Notes: generated from the letters alone by a model not told the origin. DNA of 64,000 nt from Akkermansiaceae bacterium (GCA_903919975.1 CAIXKE010000097.1:1-64000), one strand, 5' to 3'; shown: positions 9,653 to 18,859, counted from the first letter of the stretch. Program-made: numbers and translations.

Positions 9653-10780
9653 TCAATGCCAGTCGATGTGGGCCTTACCGGTCTCCAGATCCACGCGGAC
9701 ACTCGCTCTTTCGAACTCGCGAGTGAAAGTCCAGGCGGCGGGATCGGGACGAGTCGCTTCTCCTTTCGGCACTCCCAGAGGTTTAGAGAATTCAGGATAC
9801 TCCACAAGACCTCCGCTCCGGAGTGTCCAGCCCCAGCCGTATTGGAAGTAGGAGTATGGCTGGGCACCGATGAGGAAGGCCGCAAGGTAATAGGGAAGCC
9901 GTTCACGCGCGCGCTTTTCGAAGTCGGTCGCGCCGGGATCCTTTTTCCCTTCGGTTTCCACTTCAACTCCGATCCGCCAAACGGCGATCTTACCCGCAGC
10001 GGAGATCTTCTTCATGAGATCCCAATCCGCGACGATGGCTTCCTTGGTGAGCTGGTCGGCCTTGTAATGTTCAAACATGAAGGCATCTCCGATTTCAAAC
10101 AATTCGGGGATGTGCGCGCCGTTGTTGAGCAGCAAGATTTTCTCCGGGCCGATGGCCTTCTTCGCCATGCGCATCATTTCCGCCTGGGCGGCGTCCACTT
10201 CGGATTTCTGCTCCCGACGGTGGAAGGCGAATCCGTGCATCTGATCAACGAACAGTCCGTCGGCTCCGGATTCGCGGACGCCTTGGCCGACAGTTTCCGC
10301 CCACCAGGTGCGGAATCCGGGTTTCAGAACGTCAAACATCGGAACGCGGCCGCGGCGCATGGGCTCCCCGGTTTGCGGATCGAGAAGCAGGAAGGATCGG
10401 AAGGGCTCCCCAATGACATCCTTGCCGAAAACATGGGAGTCGGTCGTGAACGGATAGGCATAGGCCGAGTTGAAATAGAACAGGCAGGTCGTCTGGGGAT
10501 CGGTCTTCTTGAAGCGTGCGATTTCCCGCGCCGCCCCGAGCTTCGCGCAACCCAGTTCGGTGAAGCCGTGGCTCTTCTCGATACAGAGGAAATCCGAGCT
10601 GCCGGCGATGCTGCTGAGCTCGGCCTCGTTGAGGAGACGCGTGCCATCGCCAAACATCTGATAGATCGGTGCCTTGTCCCACGAGAACGCGGGGCGGATG
10701 GTGGATGCTCTTTCGGCGGCATGCGCCGGGAGCATGAGTGCAACGAGAAGCGGAACCAGGGATTTCATCATGACATTCAT
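9653..10780 (-). CDS. Putative exported glycosidase, GHL15-like (paralogue)
   Basis: 375 residues with a signal peptide ending near AHAAE. It shares its layout with the gene at 6590-7780: an opening PAFSWDKAP (PAFSWDRVP in the paralogue), DGLFVDQ near residues 174-180, GPEKILLLNNG near 211-221 and FMFEHY near 234-239. The invariant D179 and E237 are candidate catalytic residues. Its start codon overlaps the stop of the upstream fucosidase in an ATGA tetranucleotide at 10777-10780, so the two are translationally coupled. Family function is unproven; clustering with fucosidases and sulfatases is the basis for calling it a glycosidase. Confidence 0.75.
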   Translation of the reverse strand: MNVMMKSLVPLLVALMLPAHAAERASTIRPAFSWDKAPIYQMFGDGTRLLNEAELSSIAGSSDFLCIEKSHGFTELGCAKLGAAREIARFKKTDPQTTCLFYFNSAYAYPFTTDSHVFGKDVIGEPFRSFLLLDPQTGEPMRRGRVPMFDVLKPGFRTWWAETVGQGVRESGADGLFVDQMHGFAFHRREQKSEVDAAQAEMMRMAKKAIGPEKILLLNNGAHIPELFEIGDAFMFEHYKADQLTKEAIVADWDLMKKISAAGKIAVWRIGVEVETEGKKDPGATDFEKRARERLPYYLAAFLIGAQPYSYFQYGWGWTLRSGGLVEYPEFSKPLGVPKGEATRPDPAAWTFTREFERASVRVDLETGKAHIDWH

Positions 10781-12618
10781 CGGCTGCTGGCTGTGTCGCT
10801 TGCGGGTGAAATATCTGTCACGGGCGTGAGACGGAGCGCTTTGAGGCTGGCGTTGGCGGTATTTCCATCGATGCAGGCCACGCTGACGCGGTGCCGCCCG
10901 GGAGTGGTGAATTCGAGCCAGCCGATCGGAAACGATTGATAGATGGATGAGGAATTCTGCTGGTTCTGGATGGCTTGTCCGCCTTCCACCGCGACTCGCC
11001 AGACCAGCCTTTTCTCACCGGTATAGGTCAGATCGACTCGATAGTGGCCCGGGCGGAGGACATCCACTTCCCAGGTGGCGGCTCCATCGGCTTTCCAAGC
11101 CGTCACCTCGAACGTGTGCTTCCACTCGCCGAATTTCTCCATCCAGCGCTTGCCGTTGCGGGTGGCTCCCGTGACCGAGGCGAAATGCACGTCAAGTTCG
11201 GTGGGGCCTTTGGGATCGATGCCGAAGGTCCTGTCAACTTCCGGCGGGGCGGCGAGGGTGACTTCGATCACCGGAACGAGCGCGTTGAGCGTGCCGGGCG
11301 GCAGAGTGAGACAGGTCCATGTGCCGTCGCGTTGGTGGGTGACGGGCTCGGAGCCACTTGCGGTGAGCCATCTGGCGGAGCGGATTTCCGTCTTGAGTCC
11401 CGGGAGATGGAGCTTGCCATCGGTCGGCCGGTCGAAGACTGATAGAAACAGCTTGTTGTCGCGCACGGTGACGTCCCCCCACGGCAGGGCGTGCCCCCAG
11501 GGCGAGGGGTCCGCGCCATAGATCACGGCCGGGTGGCGTTTGATCCACTCGCCAGAGCCACGCAACGAATCGGCGGCATGCTTCGGCACCGAGCCATCGC
11601 CGTAGGGGCCGATGTTGAGCATGTAAGTGCCGCCGCGCGCGACGGTGGAGATGAGGCGGCGGAGGATTTCGCGCGGCGTCTTCCAGTTGTTGTCATACCA
11701 TGCGTAGGCCCACGAGTCGTTGGTGGTATCCACGGTTTCCCACAAGCCGTCGATATTTTCGATCGGCACCTCCATGTCTCCGAGCGACTGATAGTCTCCG
11801 AGTCCATGGCCGGCGCGGCCTGAAACGAATGCTTTCGGCTGGTTCTTCCGGACGACTCCGATGAGTTGCTCGACATACTTCTTTGGCATCTTCCCGGGCG
11901 TGTCGAACCATACGAGTTCGATTGGTCCGTATTGACTGGTGATCTCCTCGACCTGTGGCAGGCACTTGTTTCTGAAATAGTCGTCGAAGGTGGCGGGCTT
12001 GCCGTTTTCATCGGTCTGCGGGCCGTTGCCACCGCCGGGGAAGATCCAATCCTGGTTATGGGAATAGTAGAAGCCGAAGCCGATTCCAGCCTCCTTGCAG
12101 GCGGCGGAGAGTTCCTTCATCGGGTCGCGACCGTAGGGTGTGGCATCGACGATGTTGAAGGGATCCGCCTTCGAGTGATACATTGCGAAACCGTCGTGGT
12201 GTTTTGCGGTGATAACGATGTATTTCATTCCCGCGTCCTTGGCAATTTGGACGATGGCCTGTGCGTCGAAACGGGATGGATTGAATCGTTTGGCCAGCTC
12301 CTTGTATTCGGGAATGGGTATGCCAGCCATCCGCTTTTCCATGATCCATTCGCCGATGCCGTAGTAGGTCTTGCCGTCCACCTTGTTTCCCAACAAGGAG
12401 TAAAGCCCCCAGTGGATGAACATGGCGTAGTTCCCATCGGCGAACAACTGGCCCTTGCTGGCGTCCTCCGGGCGGAGCTTGACGACCGACTCACCCCACA
12501 GTTTGTCCATTTCCTGCGCGCCGGCGGGATGCGGGAGAAGTGCGGATACAAGGGCGATCAGGCAGGCGGATAGTTTGTGAAGTGGCATCATCGGTCGGGC
12601 GGGTTGACGTGTATTCAT
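10777..12618 (-). CDS. Exported GH29 alpha-L-fucosidase with C-terminal binding domain
   Basis: 613 residues. Signal peptide to about residue 34; FIHWG at 67-71; TAKHHDGF at about 137-144; VWFDTPG with the probable nucleophile D239. A putative structural or catalytic stretch, GTYMLNIGPYGDGS, follows near the end of the barrel. From about residue 470 the protein continues into a beta-sandwich region (TWEVDVLRPGHYRVDL, ending TPGRHRVSVACIDG) that resembles a carbohydrate-binding or DUF5077-like module. It overlaps the esterase stop by four bases at 12615-12618 and the next gene start by four bases, so it is embedded in a coupled three-gene unit. Confidence 0.94.
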   Translation of the reverse strand: MNTRQPARPMMPLHKLSACLIALVSALLPHPAGAQEMDKLWGESVVKLRPEDASKGQLFADGNYAMFIHWGLYSLLGNKVDGKTYYGIGEWIMEKRMAGIPIPEYKELAKRFNPSRFDAQAIVQIAKDAGMKYIVITAKHHDGFAMYHSKADPFNIVDATPYGRDPMKELSAACKEAGIGFGFYYSHNQDWIFPGGGNGPQTDENGKPATFDDYFRNKCLPQVEEITSQYGPIELVWFDTPGKMPKKYVEQLIGVVRKNQPKAFVSGRAGHGLGDYQSLGDMEVPIENIDGLWETVDTTNDSWAYAWYDNNWKTPREILRRLISTVARGGTYMLNIGPYGDGSVPKHAADSLRGSGEWIKRHPAVIYGADPSPWGHALPWGDVTVRDNKLFLSVFDRPTDGKLHLPGLKTEIRSARWLTASGSEPVTHQRDGTWTCLTLPPGTLNALVPVIEVTLAAPPEVDRTFGIDPKGPTELDVHFASVTGATRNGKRWMEKFGEWKHTFEVTAWKADGAATWEVDVLRPGHYRVDLTYTGEKRLVWRVAVEGGQAIQNQQNSSSIYQSFPIGWLEFTTPGRHRVSVACIDGNTANASLKALRLTPVTDISPASDTASSR

Positions 12619-13895
12619 TGGGAAGGCGCGGAGGTTTCCTGAAAATCGGAACTCGAAACGAGCGCACCGCTGTGAACATTGATGAACCAGGCGGTCGTGC
12701 CCTCGGACAAGGTGGCGGTGGCGTGCCAGCGGCCGCCCTTTTCTTCGAGCTTGGCGGGCGACTCCAGCCAGGTCCGCGAACCGGTGATGCCGGAACCTGT
12801 GGTGGAGACCAACGTGGCGCGATCCAGCGGTTTCGACAAAGAGAAAACGACGCGGGCGGCATTTCCATCAGCGCCGGCCTCCGTCTGGCGGCACCATGGA
12901 GTGCCGTCCGTGACAATGCTTTGCGCGAAGGCATAACTTTCCGGCCGCTTCCGTGCCGGGCCATGGCCGTGGCCCATGTTGGGGATCAGCGTCACCATGT
13001 GGGGCCCGGACGCCCGACGGTAGCTTGCCGCCTGGTGATTGAGTGGGAAGTGCTTGTCCTGCGGCCATGAAAGCCAGAGGACCGGCAGCTTCGCACGGTC
13101 GAGGCGCAGGATGGGATCCCAGACCTGCTGATAGAGAAGGTTGTCGCCGAGAGCGCGGCCATATTGGTTTCCGGCCATGGAAAGATCGCCGCAGCCATAG
13201 GTGGGGATGGCGAAGGCGAAGCGGGAATCGATGCCGATGACGGTGCTGGTGATCACGCCGCCCCATGAGATGCCCATGATGCCGATCTTTTCCGGGTCCA
13301 CACCGGGCAGCGAGCGAAGCAGTGAATGGGAGAGAACCGTATCCGCGACCGCGTGATACATCCATTGGTCGCGCAGTGGCTCCTTGGAATCGCCATAGAT
13401 CCCTACACGGCCTGGGCCACCCGATTCATGCCGCTTCCATCCCTTGGAAGCCCCCTCGGGGTGATTGGAGGTTTGCCCCTCGACGGCGATCGCGATGGCC
13501 GCAAAGCCGCGGTCGTTCCACTCCTGCACCCATGACAGGAAGGCCGTGCCGCCGCCACCGTGGACGAGCACGATGCCGGGCACTTTACCGGATGGGTTTT
13601 TCGGAACGCCGAGCCAAGCGAAGACCTTGGTCGGTTTGCCTTTCCACTCAAGCGCATCGAAATAGATCGCCTTGATTTCGCCGGCGGCGGGAAACCCGTC
13701 GGCTTCGCGCATGGCGGGAGCCTCGGTGAGGCGGGCAAGATTCTCCACGAGTTGCCGCTGCGCGGAAAAGTCGTCCGCGCGGCAAAGACCGGCGGCAGCA
13801 AGAATGATCCCGGCGCACCATGAGAGATATTTTGACTGAATGCGCCCGAACGAGGAAGAAATTTCCTGCGGATTAAATGAGTGGTTACGTAGCAC
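12615..13895 (-). CDS. Exported alpha/beta-hydrolase (acetyl-esterase/dienelactone-hydrolase type)
   Basis: About 426 residues if translation starts at the GTG at 13893-13895; no ATG lies close to the hydrophobic leader (YLSWCAGIILAAAGLCRA), and the open frame further upstream to 14144 is not protein-like. LVHGGGG at about 110-116 forms the oxyanion loop and GISWGG holds the nucleophile at about S210; a C-terminal GHGHGP supplies the likely histidine. A C-terminal beta domain follows from about residue 330. It probably removes acetyl or similar esters from the glycan. It is the first gene of the minus-strand operon; the promoter should lie in 13.9-14.5 kb. The start site is the uncertain part. 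Confidence 0.82.
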   Translation of the reverse strand: MLRNHSFNPQEISSSFGRIQSKYLSWCAGIILAAAGLCRADDFSAQRQLVENLARLTEAPAMREADGFPAAGEIKAIYFDALEWKGKPTKVFAWLGVPKNPSGKVPGIVLVHGGGGTAFLSWVQEWNDRGFAAIAIAVEGQTSNHPEGASKGWKRHESGGPGRVGIYGDSKEPLRDQWMYHAVADTVLSHSLLRSLPGVDPEKIGIMGISWGGVITSTVIGIDSRFAFAIPTYGCGDLSMAGNQYGRALGDNLLYQQVWDPILRLDRAKLPVLWLSWPQDKHFPLNHQAASYRRASGPHMVTLIPNMGHGHGPARKRPESYAFAQSIVTDGTPWCRQTEAGADGNAARVVFSLSKPLDRATLVSTTGSGITGSRTWLESPAKLEEKGGRWHATATLSEGTTAWFINVHSGALVSSSDFQETSAPSQ

Positions 13896-14548
13896 GTGGG
13901 TTTTGAATATGATAAAACCTGCCCGTGCCGTCCATCCTGTGTTCACAGGATGGCTGAAGCCGCGGGGTTCATATGCTGTCCCGGGATCAGAGTTTCCGCT
14001 GTGAGAAAGAGCCATCATCGGTGTGCGGGAGGCGGCCGTCGAGTTGGCGATACTGGAAACGAAGACCTTCGGATTCGAGGGGGCGGGTGCGTCATCCATG
14101 TACTTGGAACCGCGACTTGGCGTCAGCAGCCCGTCACCTCGCAAAAGTCGTCGCGTAGGCGGCTGCGCGCGAGTTTGCCGGCCAATCGCTCATAGCGGCT
14201 GCGGACTCTTGGAATGTATACATCAAGACTTGATTTACTCATTGCGGCGGGCATTGGCCACGGTGTCCGCTATTATGAGGCAATGGAATTAATTAGCCAA
14301 CCCGCGCGAATCAGCTTCGGTGTCCTTTGCAATGAGGTAACGCGGTCGAGCACGCCCGCTACATCGCATCGAAAGCAACCCGCCGAACCGTTAGATGTTT
14401 GCCTGGTTGCCCCCCTGTTTTTAGGTGAAGGCTGGTGCCACTTGCCTCAACGATAGCATGCGCGGCGTGAAACGTCTTTCGCGCTGATTAAATCCGGATT
14501 GGCAAAGCCGATGCTTGGACTAGTCTGTGGCAGATCAATCCGCTTCCA
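13896..14548. other. Divergent promoter region between glycan operon and sensor kinase
   Basis: About 650 bases without a convincing gene. It must hold the promoters of the minus-strand operon and of the plus-strand sensor kinase. Short frames exist but lack family resemblance. Notable structure is the palindrome pair at 13932-13971, listed separately. I could not identify clear -35/-10 elements by eye. Confidence 0.6.
13932..13971. promoter_or_regulatory. Perfect 10-bp inverted repeat plus adjacent imperfect palindrome
   Basis: ccatcctgtg (13932-13941) and cacaggatgg (13944-13953) are exact inverted repeats separated by tt. Directly next to it, tgaagccgcggggttca (13955-13971) is an imperfect palindrome. 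On the minus strand this lies about 40-75 bases upstream of the chosen GTG start of the esterase gene. It could be an operator, a leader hairpin or a REP-like element; only one copy is seen in the window. Confidence 0.6.
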
Positions 14549-16522
14549 ATGTCACTACAATCTTTCATTCTGTCAGCGCACCTCGCCGCATGCATCATCG
14601 GCTTGGGCGGCTCGACGAGCGCATGGGGCGGAGACCTCGATCGACTCTCGATTACAGATCTGCAGCGGAAGTTGGGGGAAATCGACGCCGAACTTACCGG
14701 CCTGGCAAATTTCAGTCTTAACAGCGGGGTTGGCCCGATCGGATTCCGGTCGCGGAGCCACACGGATGCGGAACACCTGGAGTGGGTGCGGGTGGACCTC
14801 ATTCGGGAAGCAGTGATCGACGAGGTCGTCCTGGTCCCAGCTCTGTGGCGAGACTTGAATGCGGGCTTTGTCTCGGACGCCTTTCCCGCCAATCTGAGGA
14901 TTCTGGCCGGAACCGCCGGAGATCCGACTGGCTCGGTGGTGGCGGAGTTTCGAAACACCGCCGACCTGGTGCCGCGCATTGCGCCGCTGGTGGTGCCGAT
15001 GGGCGGAATCCGGGCATCCTGGGTGAGAATCGAGACGGACCGATTGTCCCGCAGGGCATTCGATGGAAGATATATCTTCCAGCTCGCCGAGATGCTGGTT
15101 TTCGCCGACGGGGAAAATCTGGCGCTTCATCGGCCGATCAGCGTTTCACGGAATGACGGTGACTCGCCGGCTTGGAACCCGGTGTTTCTGGTCGATGGCA
15201 TCCTGCCCTACATCATGAACTCGGGGCGTGGAAACCCGAGCCTGGCCTTTATCAGTGCCATCGGCATCGGCGACCACCCGTCGATCGATATCGATCTCCA
15301 GCGGGAACAACCCGTTTCAGGGATCCGACTTCATGCGGTAGACCAGAGCGACACGGTGCCCCAAGCTTTCGCCGGCGATTACGGCCTGCCTCACCGCTTC
15401 CGCATCGAGGGAGCGAACAATGCCGACTTTACCGATGCGCAGCCTCTGATGGAGGAAAGCCCGACTTCAATCTACGAATTGGGGCCGATCATGGAATGGA
15501 ACTTTAGAAAACACGGCTGCCGCTACCTACGACTGACCGCACTCGAACCCTATTTATCCCAGGAATCCGGGCGGCATGGCACCCGGATCGGCTATGCCGA
15601 AATCGAGGTGCTTGCCGATGGCCGGAATGTCGCTGTCGGCCAACCGGTAAGCGCCGCCTTCAGTCCGGCCAGCACCGGACGCCGCTTCGAGACATTGACC
15701 GACGGACATAACCTCTACGGACGCATCCTGCCAGTGCGGCAATGGCTGGGCGAGTTAGCCCGTCGCCAGGATCTGGAAACCGCCCGCCCACTCGTGGTCG
15801 CGGAGTTGTCCAGAAAACACGCGCGCCAGCGAACCATGCTGACCTGGATGTTCCGTCTCGCCGCACTGCTCGCCGGGGGCATCGCCTTCCTCCTGTTTTA
15901 CTATCACTTTCGCGCCCGCCGCCAGGAGGCGAATATTCGCGAGAGGATCGCCGCGAATTTGCATGACGAACTGGGCGCCAATCTCCACGCAATCGGCCTG
16001 CTAGGCGATCTTGCCAAGGATACCGTGGATTCGCGCGAGGAACTGATGGATACCCTCGATCGCATCCGCAGCCTGACCGAAAGCACCGGGTCAGCCGCAC
16101 GCAACTGCGCTCACATGATCCTCGCCAAGGGCATTTGCGAGGATCTAGTGGCGGAAATGCGCCGCGACTCCCGCCGTCTGCTGGCTGATCTGGATAGCTC
16201 GATCACTTTCGAAGGCGAGGAAATACTGGGTCGCCTGTCCCGCCGCACACGCATCGATCTCTATCTGTTTCACAAGGAAGCTCTCATCAACATCATCCGC
16301 CACTCCGGCGCCACGGAAGCGACCATGCAACTGGTCGCGAACGCCGGCGAAATAGTCCTAACAATCTCTGATAACGGTTGCGGGATCGCGAGCAGACCTC
16401 CACCTTCACTCAAACGTCGGGCTCGCCTGCTCGGCGCAGACCTCTCGGTGGGATCGCCCGAAGCCGGTGGCACCCGCATTGTCCTCAAACTCAAATCCCG
16501 TAAATTCGGCATCCTCATATGA
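14549..16522 (+). CDS. Discoidin-domain sensor histidine kinase (HisKA_3/NarL type)
   Basis: 657 residues. A signal-like N-terminus is followed by a large periplasmic region to about residue 425 with two F5/8-type-C (discoidin-like) beta-sandwich segments, each ending in a phrase of the type RYIFQLAEMLVF or GTRIGYAEIEVL. A single membrane span lies at about 431-452. The cytoplasmic part has the HisKA_3 box NLHDELGANLH with phospho-acceptor H472, the N box KEALINIIRHSG and the G box ISDNGCGI. Discoidin folds bind glycans, so the sensor may detect carbohydrate directly. It is divergent from the glycan operon and overlaps the next gene by four bases. Confidence 0.92.
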   Translation: MSLQSFILSAHLAACIIGLGGSTSAWGGDLDRLSITDLQRKLGEIDAELTGLANFSLNSGVGPIGFRSRSHTDAEHLEWVRVDLIREAVIDEVVLVPALWRDLNAGFVSDAFPANLRILAGTAGDPTGSVVAEFRNTADLVPRIAPLVVPMGGIRASWVRIETDRLSRRAFDGRYIFQLAEMLVFADGENLALHRPISVSRNDGDSPAWNPVFLVDGILPYIMNSGRGNPSLAFISAIGIGDHPSIDIDLQREQPVSGIRLHAVDQSDTVPQAFAGDYGLPHRFRIEGANNADFTDAQPLMEESPTSIYELGPIMEWNFRKHGCRYLRLTALEPYLSQESGRHGTRIGYAEIEVLADGRNVAVGQPVSAAFSPASTGRRFETLTDGHNLYGRILPVRQWLGELARRQDLETARPLVVAELSRKHARQRTMLTWMFRLAALLAGGIAFLLFYYHFRARRQEANIRERIAANLHDELGANLHAIGLLGDLAKDTVDSREELMDTLDRIRSLTESTGSAARNCAHMILAKGICEDLVAEMRRDSRRLLADLDSSITFEGEEILGRLSRRTRIDLYLFHKEALINIIRHSGATEATMQLVANAGEIVLTISDNGCGIASRPPPSLKRRARLLGADLSVGSPEAGGTRIVLKLKSRKFGILI

Positions 16523-17184
16523 ACGACCCAGTTAAAGTCATGCTCGTCGAAGATAATCCAGAATTCCGCAAGGTGATCCGCCTCGCCCTTTCCCGCGATG
16601 CCGCCATCGAGCTGAGCAGCGAGTTCGGCACTGCGGAAATTGCGTTGCGCAGCCTGCGCGATGGCTCGGTACCGGCTAGCCCGGACGTCATTCTTTTGGA
16701 CCTCCGCCTTCCCGGTATGGGTGGCCTTGACGCCCTACCGCACTTCACCAACTCCGCCCCTCAGACAAAGGTGATCGTGCTGACCCAGTCCGACTGTGAG
16801 GCCGACGTGCTGCGTGCCATCACACTCGGTGCGGCGGGCTACCTGTTAAAGTCATCCACTATCATCCAGATCAAGGAAGGCATCCGGACCGTGATCGACG
16901 GCGGCGCTTCGCTTGATCCCCGCGTGGCCAAGTTTCTCCTCAAAACCCTCCAGACCCGCCTCCCAACCGCAAAAGCGGAGGGACTGCTCTCCGATCGCGA
17001 GCTGGAAACTTTAACCCTACTCGGCGAGGGACTGGTCAAAAAGGAAATCGCCGATCGCCTCGGCATCACATACCCGACCGTCGATTCTCATGTCCAGCGC
17101 ATCTACGAGAAGCTCCAGGTCCACAACGCGCCCGCCGCCATCAATATCGCCCATCGCCTGGGGATTTTTCCGCCAAAGCCCTGA
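16519..17184 (+). CDS. NarL/FixJ-type response regulator
   Basis: 221 residues: receiver domain with acidic pair E11/D12, phospho-acceptor D61 (LLDLRLPGMGG) and the conserved lysine near 111, then a LuxR-type helix-turn-helix near 158-215 (LSDRELETLTLL, KKEIADRLGI, TVDSHVQRIYEKL). It starts within the kinase stop (ATGA at 16519-16522), so kinase and regulator are coupled and form a cognate pair. The likely targets are the glycan operon transcribed away on the minus strand; this is inference from position. Confidence 0.94.
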   Translation: MNDPVKVMLVEDNPEFRKVIRLALSRDAAIELSSEFGTAEIALRSLRDGSVPASPDVILLDLRLPGMGGLDALPHFTNSAPQTKVIVLTQSDCEADVLRAITLGAAGYLLKSSTIIQIKEGIRTVIDGGASLDPRVAKFLLKTLQTRLPTAKAEGLLSDRELETLTLLGEGLVKKEIADRLGITYPTVDSHVQRIYEKLQVHNAPAAINIAHRLGIFPPKP

Positions 17185-17372
17185 TGCAACTGATAGATAC
17201 CCCCGTATTTCATTTCCAATAGACCAAGCCGGGCATCAATGGTCGAACGGCAAGCCGCCAAAACATCCAGTTTCAACCCGACCCAGCCCCACTACGACCA
17301 ATCGATCAGCACCGCGAAGGAAGCCGGATTCCGAAATCGAAAACAGACGGTCCATGAAGCAACTTCCGGCCA

Positions 17373-18098
17373 ATGAAAATTTCCATCGTCATTCCCGCCT
17401 TCAATGAGGAACGCTTGCTCAACGCATCCCTCGTCGAAATCAAGACGGCGGCTCATGCCTTCGCCCAACGCGGATGGAAGGTGGAGTTGATCGTGTGCGA
17501 CAACAACTCCACCGATCAAACAGCGGACATCGCCCGCACCGCGGGTGCCATCGTGGTGTTCGAACCGGTCAACCAGATTGCCCGTGCCCGCAATTGCGGC
17601 GCGCTGGCGGCGACTGGTGACTGGCTGGTTTTTGTGGACGCCGATTCGCATCCGAGCGCGGGACTCTTTGATGACATTGCCGAGGAGATTCTTTCCGGCC
17701 ACTGTCTTGCGGGTGGCGCGACCATCCGGATCGACACCCGTGACCGTGCGGCCCGCGCCATCACCTCGCTGTGGAACTGCGCCAGCCGACTGCGCAAGCT
17801 GCTGGCCGGCTCGTTGATTTTCTGCGATGCGGCGGCGTTCCGAAAAATCGGCGGCTTCAGCGATCAATTATTTGCCGGTGAAGAAATCGAACTGACCCGG
17901 CGATTGCACAAACACGCGAAGGAATACGGCAAACGCATCGTCATTCTGCACCGGCATCCACTGGTCACATCCGCGCGCAAAATGCATCTCTACACCAAGC
18001 GCGAACATCTCCGGTTTCTGGCGAAGATCATTTTCAGCCTAGGCCGCGCCCTAACCAATCGGGAAGCAACGCATCTATGGTATGACGGGCGGAGATGA
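17373..18098 (+). CDS. Family 2 glycosyltransferase
   Basis: 241 residues with the GT-A fold start ISIVIPAFNEE, a nucleotide-binding CDNNSTDQT stretch near 42-50 and the metal-binding DAD at about 89-91 (FVDADSHPS). A later FAGEEIELTRR (ED-like motif) supplies the catalytic base, and the protein ends with basic helices but no clear membrane segment. It transfers a sugar from an activated donor, acceptor unknown. It stands alone after the two-component genes with a gap of about 190 bases. Confidence 0.88.
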   Translation: MKISIVIPAFNEERLLNASLVEIKTAAHAFAQRGWKVELIVCDNNSTDQTADIARTAGAIVVFEPVNQIARARNCGALAATGDWLVFVDADSHPSAGLFDDIAEEILSGHCLAGGATIRIDTRDRAARAITSLWNCASRLRKLLAGSLIFCDAAAFRKIGGFSDQLFAGEEIELTRRLHKHAKEYGKRIVILHRHPLVTSARKMHLYTKREHLRFLAKIIFSLGRALTNREATHLWYDGRR

Positions 18099-18138
18099 AG
18101 ATCGGGGATGATAGGACTACCACGCCTCCGCCTCCATA

Positions 18139-18859
18139 TCACTTCGCCTGAGCGGCGGACTCCATCAGATCGGCGGCGGGAAGAATAACATTGGAGGCCT
18201 TGGGCCCCTGGTCATCGCTGTCGACTTTCGAGTTGAAATGGCTGATGCCGAAACCAACGAATTTTCCATCCTTGTTGAAAACCGGCATCCCGAGCGCTTG
18301 AGTGCCGATTTTCACGAAGGTGCGTGGTTTGGTGACAATCGAGACCACCTCGCTGGTCATGACCACGGGCTCGCGGTTCAATTCCTTGCCGAGACGACCA
18401 AGGACGATCACATCATCGAGCAAGGAAAGTTTAGCCGAGTCCGCGGTATTGATGGCCGTGAGTTTCACGTCAGCGGGGTTTTCGGGCCGGATGAAGGCGA
18501 GGTCGAGATCGGGGTCCTTGGCGGCGACTTTGGCATCCACTTCAGAGCCGTCGGGCATGAGGATTTTCACCTCCTTGGTGGTGCTCTTGGCGGAAATCTT
18601 AAGCGGCCCCTTCGGCGTGTTCATAGGAAACCAGCACAGGCACCGGTTCGGTCTTGTCCTTGGTGATTTCCTGACTCACGGCGAGCAGCGCATCCAGATC
18701 CGGTGTCGGCTTACCATCCACCGAGACAATCAGGTCGCTAGGATTGATGGACGGCTTGGCCGCGGCGGCAGCTCCGCCGGAGTTCACGCTCTGCACGATG
18801 ACCGCCTTATTGTCATCACGGAGTAAAATCTTGGAATGGTCCCCAATAAACGAAGCCAC
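18139..18859 (-). pseudogene. Frameshifted PDZ plus trypsin-like (DegP/HtrA-related) gene
   Basis: Two overlapping frames make one protein. The upstream frame (18859-18599) encodes a PDZ domain (KAVIVQSVNSGG, PSDLIVSVDGKPTPD) that ends in PVLVSYE and then leaves frame. The downstream frame (18624-18139) encodes the second half of a trypsin-like barrel (MPDGSEVDAKV, DPDLDLAFIRP). Removing one base near 18613 would join them as SYETPKGPLK. Where DegP proteases have GNSGGP this protein has ALGMPVF, so the catalytic serine is missing even in the intact form. The 5' end also lacks a convincing leader. Either a decayed gene or a sequencing frameshift in a pseudo-protease. Confidence 0.7.

Noticed and set aside
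9656-10939. Plus-strand open frame of 427 codons
   Set aside because: Shadow of the GHL15-like gene on the minus strand; arises from GC-rich third positions.
13896-14144. In-frame N-terminal extension of the esterase containing PKVFVSS, reminiscent of DUF4062 starts
   Set aside because: Only a handful of residues match, the rest is not protein-like, and the signal-like segment further down gives a better start.
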